From RECO01 sp050485385 (GTDB lineage: Bacteria > Pseudomonadota > Alphaproteobacteria > Geminicoccales > Geminicoccaceae), in NCBI GenBank assembly GCA_050485385.1, contig JBJHBG010000011.1, forward strand, positions 1 to 57,243: 57,243 bases of DNA, in the 5' to 3' direction. Below the pieces are notes generated by a model. The model did no database searches. It was not told the DNA's origin and worked only from the letters and a program-made list of their open reading frames with translations. A program made the translations under genes and the position numbers. How positions within the stretch are numbered: the stretch's first letter is position 1; each line of letters begins with the position of its first letter. Below, piece by piece: positions 23,731-32,551 of this stretch.

Positions 23731-25692
23731 CTACACCAGCGGCACGTGACGCGGGCGCCCCCAGTTCCCGGCCAGGCGAAGCGCATCGTCGACGTCCTCC
23801 TCCAGCATGAAGCCAGCGGCGACAAGTTCGCTTGCTGCCGCCTCGATCGCTTGGCGGTACGCCGCCGCCGTCGCATAGCGCGCCCCGATCGGGCGTCTCG
23901 GATCGCCGCACCGGCGCTGGGTGTCCGCGTCTTCGGGCAACGGCAGATAGCTGCCGGCGAGCGAGACCAGGGCGCCCTGGGCTTGGCCGCGACTGCGCAC
24001 GTTCCAGCCAGTATACGTGCCGAGCGGCGCTTCGACCATCGGCACCCGGATGCCGGCCCGCTCGTTGCCGTCCGCGTCCGTCAGCGGCACCAGGACGGCG
24101 AAGTCGGCGCCGTCGTCCAACTCGTGGCAGCTCGTCGGCAGCATCACGGCGGGGATCGCCGGGAAGCCGTCGCGCCACGCCGCGAGCGTGCCGAGGGTGC
24201 CGTCCTCGCGCCGCGGAATGCGACTGGAGGGCGGCGGCGTGCCGTCGGTCGCCCAGCGGTCGAGGGCGAGCAGGAGCGCGCGGAAGAGAAACGAGGTCTG
24301 TACCACGTTCTCCATGTTCTGGCCGATGCCGCGTTTCGGTGCCTCCAGGCGCGGATTGGAGAGGTGCTGACTGCTCGCCCAGAGATAGATGCGCGCACTG
24401 TCGACTTCCGGCAGCGCGTTGCCCTCCGCATCGGTGTGCACCAGCGAGCCGCGCCGCTGCCAATATTCGGTCGAGCTTTGCGTGTGCACGATCAAGGGGT
24501 CGTGTTCCGGCCGCTTGAGGATGGCGTCGCGCGCGCCGGTGCGTGGGTGCGTCACCGGCGCGTAGGCGTAGGGGAAGCGGTCGGTGTCGGAGTGGCGGTC
24601 CTCGTATTGGGTGCTGCCGCCGTAGGTGAGGTTGGCGAAGCGGTCCAGGTTCATCCGCCCGCCGCCCGACACGTGCGGGAACATGCCGTCGAAGACCTTG
24701 CGGCCGACGGCATCCGCGTTGAAGCCCCAGTAGACGAAGTCGCGGATGCAGCGGCCGGTCTGCGAGCGGCCCCAGGCGTAGCACTTCGCCAGCGGCAGGT
24801 CGGCGAGGGGGCTCGCGGTGCCGCGGTCGTCCTCGGTGCGGTGCCGGAAGAAGCCGACGAGGTCGCGCACCGCGACGTGGCCGAGGCCCAGGACCAAGGG
24901 ATCGCGCCCCTCGTAGTCGAGCTCGTAGATCCAGCCGGGCTCGAAGCCGGCCGGCAGGAAGACGTGGCGGTCGCTGGCGACGATTCCGGCCTCGCCGCCC
25001 TGGTCGTCGAGCCCGAAGCCGCGTTCCTCGCGGGCGAAGGCCCATTGGTCGGCGGGGATCGCGATTGGGGCCGATTCCGGGTAGCGGCGGCGGGTGAAGC
25101 GCGCCTGCGCGGTGTCGAGCGAGACCGCCGGGTGGCTGCGGGTGTTCACGCGCCCACTCAGCGGCAGCACGCGGGCGCCCGGACGCTCGACGACGAACTC
25201 GCTCCGCACGGTGCCGGTGACGGCGGTGCCGTTGCGGCGGGCAATGGGCACCTCCAGCAGCATGCGGTCGTCGCCCGGCAGCAGGTCGGCCTGCCAGCCG
25301 CCCCAGAGCACCGCGTAGCCATGACGCATCAAGAAGCCGTTGCCGGCGTCGGCGGCGGTGCGCGGCCGGTTGGTGTGCGGCGCGTCGTTGAAGAACTGGA
25401 GCGCGCGCTTGTTGCCGCGATTGCCGTAGTCGAATAGCAGCCGGCCGCTGGCGCGCGCCGGATCGTGCGGCCGCAGCAGGTCGAACTGGGTGGTGAGCCA
25501 GACCCGTCCCGCATCGCAGCGCTCCGCCAGGTCGAGGTCGACGACGGCGCCGTCGGGCACGCTCGCCGGATCGACGCCGATGCGCGCCCGCCCGTGGACG
25601 TGCTCGTAGGCGCCCGCCTCGCCGAAGCCGTGACCGTCGGCGAAGGGGCTACGCCCGACGATCTCCAGTTCCACCGTTGCGGCACGGCTCAT
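23731..25692 (-). CDS. alpha/beta hydrolase domain-containing protein (PF20091-like), 653 aa
   Basis: Large predicted serine hydrolase. The N-terminal 200 residues form a beta-rich domain with LFDYGNRGNKRALQFFNDAP and GYAVLWGGWQADLLPGD. The catalytic domain has the nucleophile elbow YAWGRSQTGRCIRDFVYWG (GRSQTGR, GxSxxG type) near residue 325. A late histidine region follows (TSCHELDDGADFAVLVP). These blocks match the 'alpha/beta hydrolase domain' family as I know it. No signal peptide is seen. Substrates of the family are not well defined; ester or lactone hydrolysis is a reasonable inference given neighbouring acid-sugar-type enzymes. It sits 34 bp after the dehydrogenase gene in the gntR-led operon. 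Confidence 0.85.
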   Translation of the reverse strand: MSRAATVELEIVGRSPFADGHGFGEAGAYEHVHGRARIGVDPASVPDGAVVDLDLAERCDAGRVWLTTQFDLLRPHDPARASGRLLFDYGNRGNKRALQFFNDAPHTNRPRTAADAGNGFLMRHGYAVLWGGWQADLLPGDDRMLLEVPIARRNGTAVTGTVRSEFVVERPGARVLPLSGRVNTRSHPAVSLDTAQARFTRRRYPESAPIAIPADQWAFAREERGFGLDDQGGEAGIVASDRHVFLPAGFEPGWIYELDYEGRDPLVLGLGHVAVRDLVGFFRHRTEDDRGTASPLADLPLAKCYAWGRSQTGRCIRDFVYWGFNADAVGRKVFDGMFPHVSGGGRMNLDRFANLTYGGSTQYEDRHSDTDRFPYAYAPVTHPRTGARDAILKRPEHDPLIVHTQSSTEYWQRRGSLVHTDAEGNALPEVDSARIYLWASSQHLSNPRLEAPKRGIGQNMENVVQTSFLFRALLLALDRWATDGTPPPSSRIPRREDGTLGTLAAWRDGFPAIPAVMLPTSCHELDDGADFAVLVPLTDADGNERAGIRVPMVEAPLGTYTGWNVRSRGQAQGALVSLAGSYLPLPEDADTQRRCGDPRRPIGARYATAAAYRQAIEAAASELVAAGFMLEEDVDDALRLAGNWGRPRHVPLV

Positions 25693-25726
25693 GGCGTTTC
25701 CTCGCTTCCGGTCGACTGCCGGTCGC

Positions 25727-26662
25727 TCACAGTGCGACGGGGGTGGGGTAGGGGGTGCCCTCGAAGTGCGCCCGGACGTTGTCCATCACCAGTTCGCAGG
25801 CATCGACCCAGGTCTCTTCGGTGCCGCCGGCGCGGTGCGGGGTGAGCACCACGTTCTCCAGCGCGATCAGCTCGGCCGGCACCCGCGGTTCGTGCTCGAA
25901 CACGTCGAGCCCGGCGGCCATGATGCGGCCCTCCTGGAGGGCTGCGATCAGCGCGCGTTCGTCGATGATCGGCCCCCGGGCGATGTTGACCACGATGCCC
26001 TTGGGGCCGAGTGCCGTCAGCACGGCGGCATCGACGATGTGATGGGTTTCCGCACCACCCGGACAGGCGACCATGAGGAAGTCCGAATGACGGGCCAACT
26101 CGACCACGCTCGGACGGTAGGTGTAGGCGACGTCGTCGCGAGGGCGGCGATTGTGATAGGCTACGTTCATGTCGAACCCCGCCGCGCGGCGCGCGATCGC
26201 GTGGCCGATGCGGCCCATGCCGAGGATGCCCATGCGCCGGCCGTGCACGCGCGGCACCAGCGGGAACTCCTCGCGCAGCCAGCGGCCGGCACGGACGAAG
26301 CGGTCGCCACGAGTGACGGCACGGGCGGCGCTCAAGAACAGCGCGAAGGCCATGTCGGCGACGCAGCCGTCGGTGACCGCCGGCGTGTTGGTGAGGACGA
26401 GGCCGCGCTGGCGCACCGCATCCAGGTCGATCTTCTCGTAGCCGGCACCGCCATTGGCGATCAGCCGCAGCTTGGGCAGGGCTTCGATCAGCGGGCGACC
26501 GACCACGCCCGAACTCGTCAACACCTCGACGCGCTGGGCAAGCTCGGCATCGAGGGAGGCGGGATCGTCGTTGGGCACCTGATGAATGGTGAATTCCTCG
26601 GTCATGCGCGCGAGGTACCAAGCTGGCCGTTTGCCGATCACGAGTACGTCGGGTTTGGGCAT
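25727..26662 (-). CDS. D-2-hydroxyacid dehydrogenase (glyoxylate/hydroxypyruvate reductase-like), 311 aa
   Basis: NAD(P)-dependent reductase of 2-oxoacids. The ATG at 26662 has GAGGAG 9 bases upstream and gives MPKPDVLVIG. The nucleotide-binding motif is ILGMGRIGHAIARRA. The catalytic residues are in place: Arg in NIARGPIIDERAL, Glu in DVFEHEPRV and His in LTPHRAGGT. The length is standard. It lies between the enolase-superfamily gene (37 bp upstream) and the alpha/beta hydrolase gene (34 bp downstream), which suggests handling of a 2-oxo- or 2-hydroxyacid made in this pathway. A second enzyme of this superfamily lies at the end of the Dpp-type operon. Confidence 0.93.
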   Translation of the reverse strand: MPKPDVLVIGKRPAWYLARMTEEFTIHQVPNDDPASLDAELAQRVEVLTSSGVVGRPLIEALPKLRLIANGGAGYEKIDLDAVRQRGLVLTNTPAVTDGCVADMAFALFLSAARAVTRGDRFVRAGRWLREEFPLVPRVHGRRMGILGMGRIGHAIARRAAGFDMNVAYHNRRPRDDVAYTYRPSVVELARHSDFLMVACPGGAETHHIVDAAVLTALGPKGIVVNIARGPIIDERALIAALQEGRIMAAGLDVFEHEPRVPAELIALENVVLTPHRAGGTEETWVDACELVMDNVRAHFEGTPYPTPVAL

Positions 26663-26699
26663 AGGCCGAGCTCCTCGTGCCGTTAGCGTCGGCGGCACG

Positions 26700-27872
26700 T
26701 CATGCGAACAGGGGGGTGGGATCGGGCGTGTAGCGGGCGAGGCGGTCGGGATCGAGCGTCACGCCGAGACCGGGCCGATCGGGGATGGTGAGCCAGCCGG
26801 CGTCGTCGAGGGCGAAGGGCTCGGCAACGATACCGTCGACGTAGGCGCTGCCGCCGATGAACTCGACCAGGTCCGTGTCGGGCATGGCGGCGGCGAGTTG
26901 CAGATCGGCGGCGAGGCCGAGGGCCGTGTTCCAGCCGTGGCCGACGTAGTGGATGCCGAAGTCGTAGGCCATCCAGGCGATGCGCCGCTGCTCGCCGATG
27001 CCGCCCACCTTGGTCACGTCGGGCTGCACGATGTCGAATGCGCCCTGCACCAGCCAGGGCAGGAAGCTCTGCCGGCGGGTGAACACCTCGCCGCCGGCGA
27101 TGGGCACGGGCGAGGTGCGCCGCAACTCGCGATAGTCCTCCAGCGCGTCGGGGCGGAGCGGTTCCTCGAACCAGCCGACGTCGAACTCGGCGAGCATCTC
27201 GGCGGTGCGCTTGGCCCACTTGAAGCCGTGCGGCCAGAAGGCATCCGAAGCCCCCGCGTCGACGAACAGCTTGGCATCGGCGCCGGCTGCGTCGCGCGCG
27301 GCGCCGACGATGGCCGCGTCCAGTCCCCTGTCGTCGGTACGGCCGAACGGGCCCCAGCCGATCTTGAAGGCCGTGAAGCCGAGCGCCCGATACGCGGCCA
27401 CCACCTCGCGCATTCGCCTCGGCTCTTCCATCAGGAGCGAGCAATAGGGCTGGACCCGCGTGCGGTGCACGCCGCCCAGGAGCCGGCCGACCGAGAGCCC
27501 GCACGCCTTGCCGAGGACATCCCAGAGCGCGATGTCGACGCCGCTGATGGTGTGTGTGAGCGTGCCGCCCCGGCCCATCCAGAAGGTGTTCTGGTGCAGC
27601 TTTTCCGCCACCCGCTCGGGCTCGAGCGCGTTCTCGCCGAGGAGCAGCGGCTTGAGGACCTCGAGGCCGGCTGCCGCCAGCGGTCCGTTGGTGAACACGC
27701 TGCCGTGGCCGGTGATGCCGGCATCGGTGTGCACGGCGATCAGGGCGTGGATGGAATCCTCCGGGCTGATCTCCTTCGACCAGCCCCCTTTCGGGCTCTC
27801 CCCCAACAACGGCACGGCGACGACGTCGACGATGCGCGCGGGAGCAAGAGCGGGACGGGGGCCAAGGGTCAT
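26700..27872 (-). CDS. mandelate racemase/muconate lactonizing enzyme family protein, 390 aa
   Basis: Enolase-superfamily enzyme that abstracts the alpha-proton of a carboxylate and then dehydrates, racemises or cyclises. The capping domain is followed by the barrel with Lys170 (FKIGWG), metal ligands Asp205 (LFVDAGAS), Glu236 (GWFEEPL) and Glu262 (IAGGEVFT), then DIVQPDVTKVGGI and HYVGHGWNT with a C-terminal histidine. The usual KxK is K-I-G here, so the second lysine is missing and chemistry may rely on the histidine side. The ATG at 27872 overlaps the gntR stop by 4 bp. Acid-sugar dehydratase is the likeliest class; specificity is open. Confidence 0.92.
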   Translation of the reverse strand: MTLGPRPALAPARIVDVVAVPLLGESPKGGWSKEISPEDSIHALIAVHTDAGITGHGSVFTNGPLAAAGLEVLKPLLLGENALEPERVAEKLHQNTFWMGRGGTLTHTISGVDIALWDVLGKACGLSVGRLLGGVHRTRVQPYCSLLMEEPRRMREVVAAYRALGFTAFKIGWGPFGRTDDRGLDAAIVGAARDAAGADAKLFVDAGASDAFWPHGFKWAKRTAEMLAEFDVGWFEEPLRPDALEDYRELRRTSPVPIAGGEVFTRRQSFLPWLVQGAFDIVQPDVTKVGGIGEQRRIAWMAYDFGIHYVGHGWNTALGLAADLQLAAAMPDTDLVEFIGGSAYVDGIVAEPFALDDAGWLTIPDRPGLGVTLDPDRLARYTPDPTPLFA

Positions 27873-28612
27873 GGTGTGTCCGTCGATGGGTTGTCGCGGC
27901 GGCGGCGTCGCTGCTCGACGATCGCCTCGTAGTCCACGGCGAGGTTCATGACCGTGATGTGCTGGTGCAGCGTCCGCGCGATCCGAGCCTTGTTGCCGCT
28001 GCGGAACGCCTCCAACAGTTCGTCGTGCTCGGCAACGATGCCGGGCATCGGCCGGCCGGTCGTGGCCAGGCCGAAGATGATCGTGACCTGCTGGGCCAGG
28101 GTTTCCCACAAATCCAGCAGCACGTCGTTGTCACCGAGGCGGCAGAGCCCACGATGGAATTCCGTATCCATTGCCGCCAGCCCGTAGGCGTCGTTCAACT
28201 CCGCCATGCGCGTCATTTCGGCGACGGCTGCCTCGAGGTCGGCGGTCCAGGGCGGGTGGTGGCGCCCGGCGTCGACCGCCGCATGGGCGGCGGTGATCTC
28301 CAGCGCGGTGCGTGCCTCGATCAAATCCTTGACCCGGCGGTTGGTCACCGGCCGCAGGCGGATGCCCTTGTAGGGCTCGTTCGATACGACGCCCTGGCTT
28401 TCGAGCAGGCGCAGCGCCTCGCGGACCGGTACCCGGCTCACGCCCAGCTTGCGCGCCAGATCGCTCTCGACGATGCGATCGTTGGGCAGAATGACGCCGC
28501 GCGCGGCCTGCGCCACGACGACACTGAGCACCCGGTCCACCAGGGTGCGGGGCTCCAGCTGAGGCCAGGCCCCGTCGCCTTCCGTCGGTGCGCCCGACCG
28601 GTCGCTGCGCAT
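27869..28612 (-). CDS. GntR-family regulator (FCD/FadR-type), 247 aa
   Basis: Transcription factor. A winged HTH covers about residues 20-90 (RIVESDLARKLGVSRVPVREALRLLESQGVV by region, central VSRVPVREAL). An all-helical FCD ligand domain follows, with metal-ligand positions in DTEFHRGL, EHDELLEAF and TLHQHI. The ATG at 28612 is chosen over one at 28669: the predicted -10 box ends at 28675, so 28669 would be within a few bases of the transcription start. The gene is first in the catabolic operon running to about 21.7 kb and is probably autoregulated through the operator at 28674-28691. A near-identical site controls the Dpp-type operon. Confidence 0.93.
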   Translation of the reverse strand: MRSDRSGAPTEGDGAWPQLEPRTLVDRVLSVVVAQAARGVILPNDRIVESDLARKLGVSRVPVREALRLLESQGVVSNEPYKGIRLRPVTNRRVKDLIEARTALEITAAHAAVDAGRHHPPWTADLEAAVAEMTRMAELNDAYGLAAMDTEFHRGLCRLGDNDVLLDLWETLAQQVTIIFGLATTGRPMPGIVAEHDELLEAFRSGNKARIARTLHQHITVMNLAVDYEAIVEQRRRRRDNPSTDTP

Positions 28613-28673
28613 GCTGTCGTCACTCGTTTGCTTGGCCGGCGCCGTCGCCTGACGCACTTGACACCGCATTGTG

Positions 28674-28703
28674 TTGTATACGATCTTACAATGAAGCGAG
28701 CAA
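28674..28703 (-). promoter_or_regulatory. gntR operon promoter with overlapping operator
   Basis: On the minus strand, a TTGCTC -35 (28703-28698), an exact 17-bp spacer and a TATACA -10 (28680-28675) form a good sigma70-type promoter. Over the -10 lies the plus-strand sequence TTGTATACGATCTTACAA (28674-28691), with 5-bp arms TTGTA/TACAA. This is the size and style of GntR/FadR operators. Binding would block RNA polymerase, consistent with autorepression. Confidence 0.7.
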
Positions 28704-28787
28704 GCGCGAGCTGGAAGACCGGGTCATGGAGGCTGCCAGCCGCACCCGCTGCGACGTCGACCTGGGCCGGGAGGGACGTCCTCGCCG

Positions 28788-29277
28788 ATGCTGGTGCACC
28801 CCATCGACGCCGTCAGCCTCCCGCACGCCGATGTCGTGCTCTGGGGCGTTGACGACGCTGCCACGTCGGCGTGCTCGAAGGCGAGCCCCGCTCCGGCCAA
28901 CGCGGATGACGGTGATCGGGGCCGTGACCGAAGGCTCGTCATCCCCGGCATCGGCGACCGCGCCGAGCGGCGGCGGTGCCTGCGGACCTCCCTGTTCATC
29001 TCGCACAACCTCGCCCTGGTCCGGCATATCTCGACCCGGATTGCCGTGACGTCTTTCGGCCGCATCGTCGAGATCGCCGCTGCGGACGCGCTGTTCGAAC
29101 GCCCGTTCCGCCCCAACCGCCACGCTGGAGATCGCCACCGGCCGCCGCTTTGCCGACCGCTGTGCCTGCGCGGAGGGACGCTGCCGCAGCATCGACCCGA
29201 TCCTTACGCCGCAACCCGATAGCCACCTCGTCGCCTACCATCGGGTCGCCGACGGCACCCTCGCCCGAACCCCCAAC
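28788..29277 (+). pseudogene. decayed Opp/Dpp-type ABC ATPase (C-terminal remnant)
   Basis: The 598-bp gap between gntR and the M81 gene holds a broken gene. One frame gives LFISHNLALVRHISTRIAV then FGRIVEIAAADALFERP from 28992. This is the segment after Walker B of an OppF-type ATPase; compare YLFIAHDLAVVRQISTRVAV and LGRIVEIAPRHALYDDP in the intact gene at 35353. A frameshift near 29110-29120 moves the continuation to another frame, where GRRFADRCACAEGRCR and LVAYHRV match the C-terminal cysteine-rich oligopeptide-ATPase tail. The Walker A and signature regions are gone. The upstream part (28788-28985) is unrecognisable. Confidence 0.75.
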
Positions 29278-29289
29278 CGGAGCCCCGCG

Positions 29290-30786
29290 ATGCCGCGCAT
29301 CCTCGTCGTCGAATGCATGCAGGAAATCTCGTCGTTCAATCCCGTGCCGTCGGAATACGCGCGGTTCCACGTCGAGCGCGGCGAGGAGCTGCTGCGTCAG
29401 CGCGCACTCAACACCTCGCTCGGCGGTGCCTTCGCGGTGTTCGATGCCCGCAACGACGTCACCCTCGTGCCGGCCTACGGTGCCCGCGCCGGCAGTGGCG
29501 GCCTGTTGTCGGCTGCCGGCTGGCGCCGGCTCTCGGCCGAGTTGGTGGCTGCGGTCGAGTCGAATGCGGCCGGCATCGACGGCGTCTACGTCTCGTTGCA
29601 CGGGGCGATGGGAGCCGACGGCGAACTCGACCCGGAGGGCTGGGTGCTGGCCGCGATCCGCGAGCGGGTGGGATCGGACGTGCCGATCGTGGTCTCGCTC
29701 GACCTGCACGGCATCTGCACCGACCGCATGCTGCGGCAGATCGACGGCTTCGCCATCTACCGCACCTATCCGCACGTGGACTTTGCCGATACCGGCGCCC
29801 GTGCCGCACGGCTGCTGCTGCGCCTGCTCGACGGCGAGGCGAAGCGCCCGGTGATCGCGCGGGTGGTCATCCCGGCGCTGGTCCGCGGCGACGAGTTGAT
29901 CACCAAGTCCGGTTGCTACGGCGACCTGTTGCTGGAATGCGCCAGGCTCGAGGCCGAGGGCCGGGCGCTCGCCGCCGGCATCATGATCGGCAATCCCTTC
30001 ACCGACGTGCCGGAACTGTGCTCGCAGGTGCTGATCGCCACCGACGGCGACGGCGCCAGCGCCGAGGCCGAAGCCCTGCGGCTGGCGGAGGCGTTCTGGC
30101 CGCTCCGCCACCGCATGCAGGGGAAGCTGGTGCCGGTCGATCGCGCCATCGCCCAGGCGCGGACGATCGCCGGGCCGGTCGTCTTCACCGACGCGGCCGA
30201 TGCCACCTCCTCCGGCGCCAGCGGCGATTCCAACGTCTTGATCCGCGCCCTGGCCGAGGCCGGCTATCCGCGCCGGGTGCTCGCACAGATCGTCGATGCG
30301 CCGGCGGCGGAGGCGGCGCATCGTGCCGGGGTCGGCGGCACGGTGGAGGTCGCACTCGGCGGCACCCTCGACCGCGCCCGCTTCAAGCCCTGGCCGGTGC
30401 GCGCCACGGTCAAGCTTCTCTCCGACGGCCGCTCGCGCCTCGAGACCATGCGCATCGGGCTCGCGGCCGGCCCGTCGGCAGTCCTCGAGTTCGCGAACTT
30501 CACCGTGCTGGTGACGAGCCGCAGCGTCAGCCTGTTCGATCGGGCGATGTACTACGCCAACGGCATCGATCCGCGCGACTACGACCTCGTGGTCGTCAAG
30601 TCGCCGCATACGGAGTTCCACATGTACGACCAGTGGGTCGACAAGAATTTCAACATCGATGCGCCGGGTTCGACCTCGGCCAATCTGCCCTATCTGGGGC
30701 ACACCATTTGCTGGCGGCCGATGTTCCCGCTCGATCCGGACGTCGCCTTCGCACCCGAGGCGGTCCACTACGGTCGGGGTGCCTGA
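29290..30786 (+). CDS. M81-family metallopeptidase (MlrC-like), 498 aa
   Basis: Zinc metallopeptidase family M81/DUF1485, named for microcystinase MlrC. Family features in order: ILVVECMQEISSFNPVPS at the N-terminus, GIDGVYVSLHGAMGADGELDPEG, VPIVVSLDLHGICTDRML with metal-ligand Asp/His, and IYRTYPHVDFADTGARAA. A DAADATSSGASGDS segment begins the C-terminal domain, and VVVKSPHTEF lies near the end. Length is typical (about 490-510 aa). No signal peptide, so cytoplasmic. It is probably partnered with the Dpp-type importer starting 168 bp downstream: the importer brings in a peptide-like compound and this enzyme opens it. The natural substrate is unknown. Confidence 0.92.
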   Translation: MPRILVVECMQEISSFNPVPSEYARFHVERGEELLRQRALNTSLGGAFAVFDARNDVTLVPAYGARAGSGGLLSAAGWRRLSAELVAAVESNAAGIDGVYVSLHGAMGADGELDPEGWVLAAIRERVGSDVPIVVSLDLHGICTDRMLRQIDGFAIYRTYPHVDFADTGARAARLLLRLLDGEAKRPVIARVVIPALVRGDELITKSGCYGDLLLECARLEAEGRALAAGIMIGNPFTDVPELCSQVLIATDGDGASAEAEALRLAEAFWPLRHRMQGKLVPVDRAIAQARTIAGPVVFTDAADATSSGASGDSNVLIRALAEAGYPRRVLAQIVDAPAAEAAHRAGVGGTVEVALGGTLDRARFKPWPVRATVKLLSDGRSRLETMRIGLAAGPSAVLEFANFTVLVTSRSVSLFDRAMYYANGIDPRDYDLVVVKSPHTEFHMYDQWVDKNFNIDAPGSTSANLPYLGHTICWRPMFPLDPDVAFAPEAVHYGRGA

Positions 30787-30857
30787 GGCGTTCCACCACC
30801 GCGGCCGTGATCCGTGACGGGATGTCCTCCGCGGCCGTTCGGGCCAAGTACCCTCGG

Positions 30858-30892
30858 TTGACTCGATCGTCATTTCGTATACGATCATACAC
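30858..30892 (+). promoter_or_regulatory. Dpp-type operon promoter with GntR-type operator
   Basis: TTGACT (30858-30863) is followed 16 bp later by TACGAT (30880-30885) as a sigma70-type promoter for the substrate-binding-protein gene at 30955. Over the -10 lies TCGTATACGATCATACAC (30875-30892), identical at 15 of 18 positions to the operator over the gntR promoter and containing GTAT-6-ATAC arms. Regulation by the same GntR protein is strongly suggested. Confidence 0.7.
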
Positions 30893-30954
30893 CTAACGAC
30901 TCCGGCGGCCGCTCGTCGCGGCGAGCGGCTCGCCGCAGCACTCGGGGAGCGACC

Positions 30955-32526
30955 ATGCCGAAGCTCGATCGACGCCGTGTCCTGCACTACGGCTCAGCCG
31001 GATTGGCCATGGGTGCCATCGGTCGTCCCTGGGGTCTGCGGGCGCAGAGCGCCCCCCAGATGGGCGGTAGCGCGCGTGTCGCGATGAGTGCCGCAACCGA
31101 AACCGTCGATCCGCATTTCTCCCGCTCGCAGGTGGCGCGGAACGTGCTCATGCACGTCTGCGAAACCCTGGTGACCATCGACGAGCGCGGCTCACCGCAG
31201 TTGCAGCTCGCCCGCGACCTCGAGATTTCCGACGACTGGCGGGTGTTCACCTTCCACCTGCGCGAGGGTGTGCCGTTCCACAACGGCAAGGAGATGACCG
31301 CCGAGGACGCCAAGGCGTCGCTCGAGCGCTACGCCCGTGTCAGCCCGGAAAAGGGTCGGCTCGCCAACGTCGACCGCATGACCGCCCCGGACCGCCACGT
31401 CCTGGTCGTCGAGTTGAAGTCCTCGACACCGAGTTGGCTCGAGCTGATCAAGTCGCCGGCCTCGCCCATGACCATCATCCCGGCCGAGTTCGCCGACGGC
31501 GAGGCCAATCAGGTCGATCCGATCTCGACCGGGCCCTATCGCTTCGTCGACTGGGATGGGGTGACCCAGCTCAACGCCGTGCGTTTCGACGACTACGTGG
31601 CCAACGAGGCTTTCGCCGGGCGCGACGGTTACGGCGGCAAGCGTACGGCCTATTTCGACGACATCTCGTTCCGCGTCGTGTCCGAGGCCAGCGGCCGCGT
31701 CGCCGGTCTGCAGAGCGGCGACTTCCACATCGTCGACGAGGTGCCGATCCAGGCCGCGCGCCGTCTGGAGGGCGACGACCGTTTCCGCATCTACGACCAC
31801 GGCACCCGCGGCATCAACGTCGTGCCGGTGAACGTGCAACGGGCACCGACCGACAACGTCCTCGTCCGGCGGGCGATCCAGCGCGCGCTCGACATCGACG
31901 AGATCATGACCATCGCCACCGACGGGGCGTTCCGGCTGAACCCGTCCTTCGTCTATCCGACGAGCGAGTTCTACCCGGCCAACGCCGAGGAGCTGGTCTA
32001 CAACGCCAACGACCGCGACGGTGCGCGTGCGCTGCTGGCCGAGGCGGGCTATGCCGGCGAAGAGTTGGTCATCCTCACCAGCGCCGACATCGCCTCGCTG
32101 CAGGAGGTCGCAGTCGTGATGGCCGAGCAGCTCAAGGACATCGGCATGAACGTGCGCCTGGACGTGATGGACTGGCCGGGGGCCAACGCCCGCCGCACCG
32201 ACCCGACGACGCACAATCTGTTCAGCACGGCCTACGCCATCCAGCCGCTGCTGGGACCCTTCCAGTATCAGCGGCTCGTCTCCGGCAGCGGCAACTGGTC
32301 GTTCTACGAGGAGGACGACGCGATGGAGGGGGCCTGGGAGCGGCTGTTGAGCGCGACCGACGACGCCGGTCGGCGGCAGGCTTGGCAGGACATCGAGACG
32401 CGCATCAACGCGGAGGTCTACCAGCTCAAGATGGGCGACCGCAGCGCCAAGCAGGCGGCGGTGGCCGCGGTGCAGAACTTCACCACCTTCGACGGCATCC
32501 GGCTGTGGGACATCTGGCTCGATTGA
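30955..32526 (+). CDS. ABC importer substrate-binding protein, family 5 (Dpp/Opp-like), 523 aa
   Basis: Periplasmic ligand-binding component. The N-terminus has DRRRVLHYGSAGLAMGA, an RR-containing signal compatible with Tat export. The mature protein carries family-5 signatures: DPHFSRSQVARNVLMHVCETLV, LREGVPFHNGKEMTAEDAKASLERY, PISTGPYRF and NVLVRRAIQRALDIDEI. Length fits DppA/OppA-type proteins, which bind peptides, glycosides or opines. It is first in the transporter operon behind the GntR-type operator; two permeases, two ATPases and a dehydrogenase follow. Ligand unknown, but co-regulation with M81 and sugar-acid enzymes hints at a peptide-like or amino-acid-conjugated compound. Confidence 0.93.
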   Translation: MPKLDRRRVLHYGSAGLAMGAIGRPWGLRAQSAPQMGGSARVAMSAATETVDPHFSRSQVARNVLMHVCETLVTIDERGSPQLQLARDLEISDDWRVFTFHLREGVPFHNGKEMTAEDAKASLERYARVSPEKGRLANVDRMTAPDRHVLVVELKSSTPSWLELIKSPASPMTIIPAEFADGEANQVDPISTGPYRFVDWDGVTQLNAVRFDDYVANEAFAGRDGYGGKRTAYFDDISFRVVSEASGRVAGLQSGDFHIVDEVPIQAARRLEGDDRFRIYDHGTRGINVVPVNVQRAPTDNVLVRRAIQRALDIDEIMTIATDGAFRLNPSFVYPTSEFYPANAEELVYNANDRDGARALLAEAGYAGEELVILTSADIASLQEVAVVMAEQLKDIGMNVRLDVMDWPGANARRTDPTTHNLFSTAYAIQPLLGPFQYQRLVSGSGNWSFYEEDDAMEGAWERLLSATDDAGRRQAWQDIETRINAEVYQLKMGDRSAKQAAVAAVQNFTTFDGIRLWDIWLD

Positions 32527-32551
32527 GCCGCTCGCCTAGAAGCGTCCTCGC

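Noticed and set aside
22751..25045. Very long open frame (over 750 codons) on the minus strand in a different frame from the Gfo/Idh and hydrolase genes
   Set aside because: The translation is arginine/proline-rich with no domain pattern, and it spans two well-supported genes. Long shadow frames are expected at this base composition.
28667..28669. Alternative ATG for the GntR gene
   Set aside because: It would lie almost at the predicted transcription start and overlap the operator region; the ATG at 28612 fits the family better.
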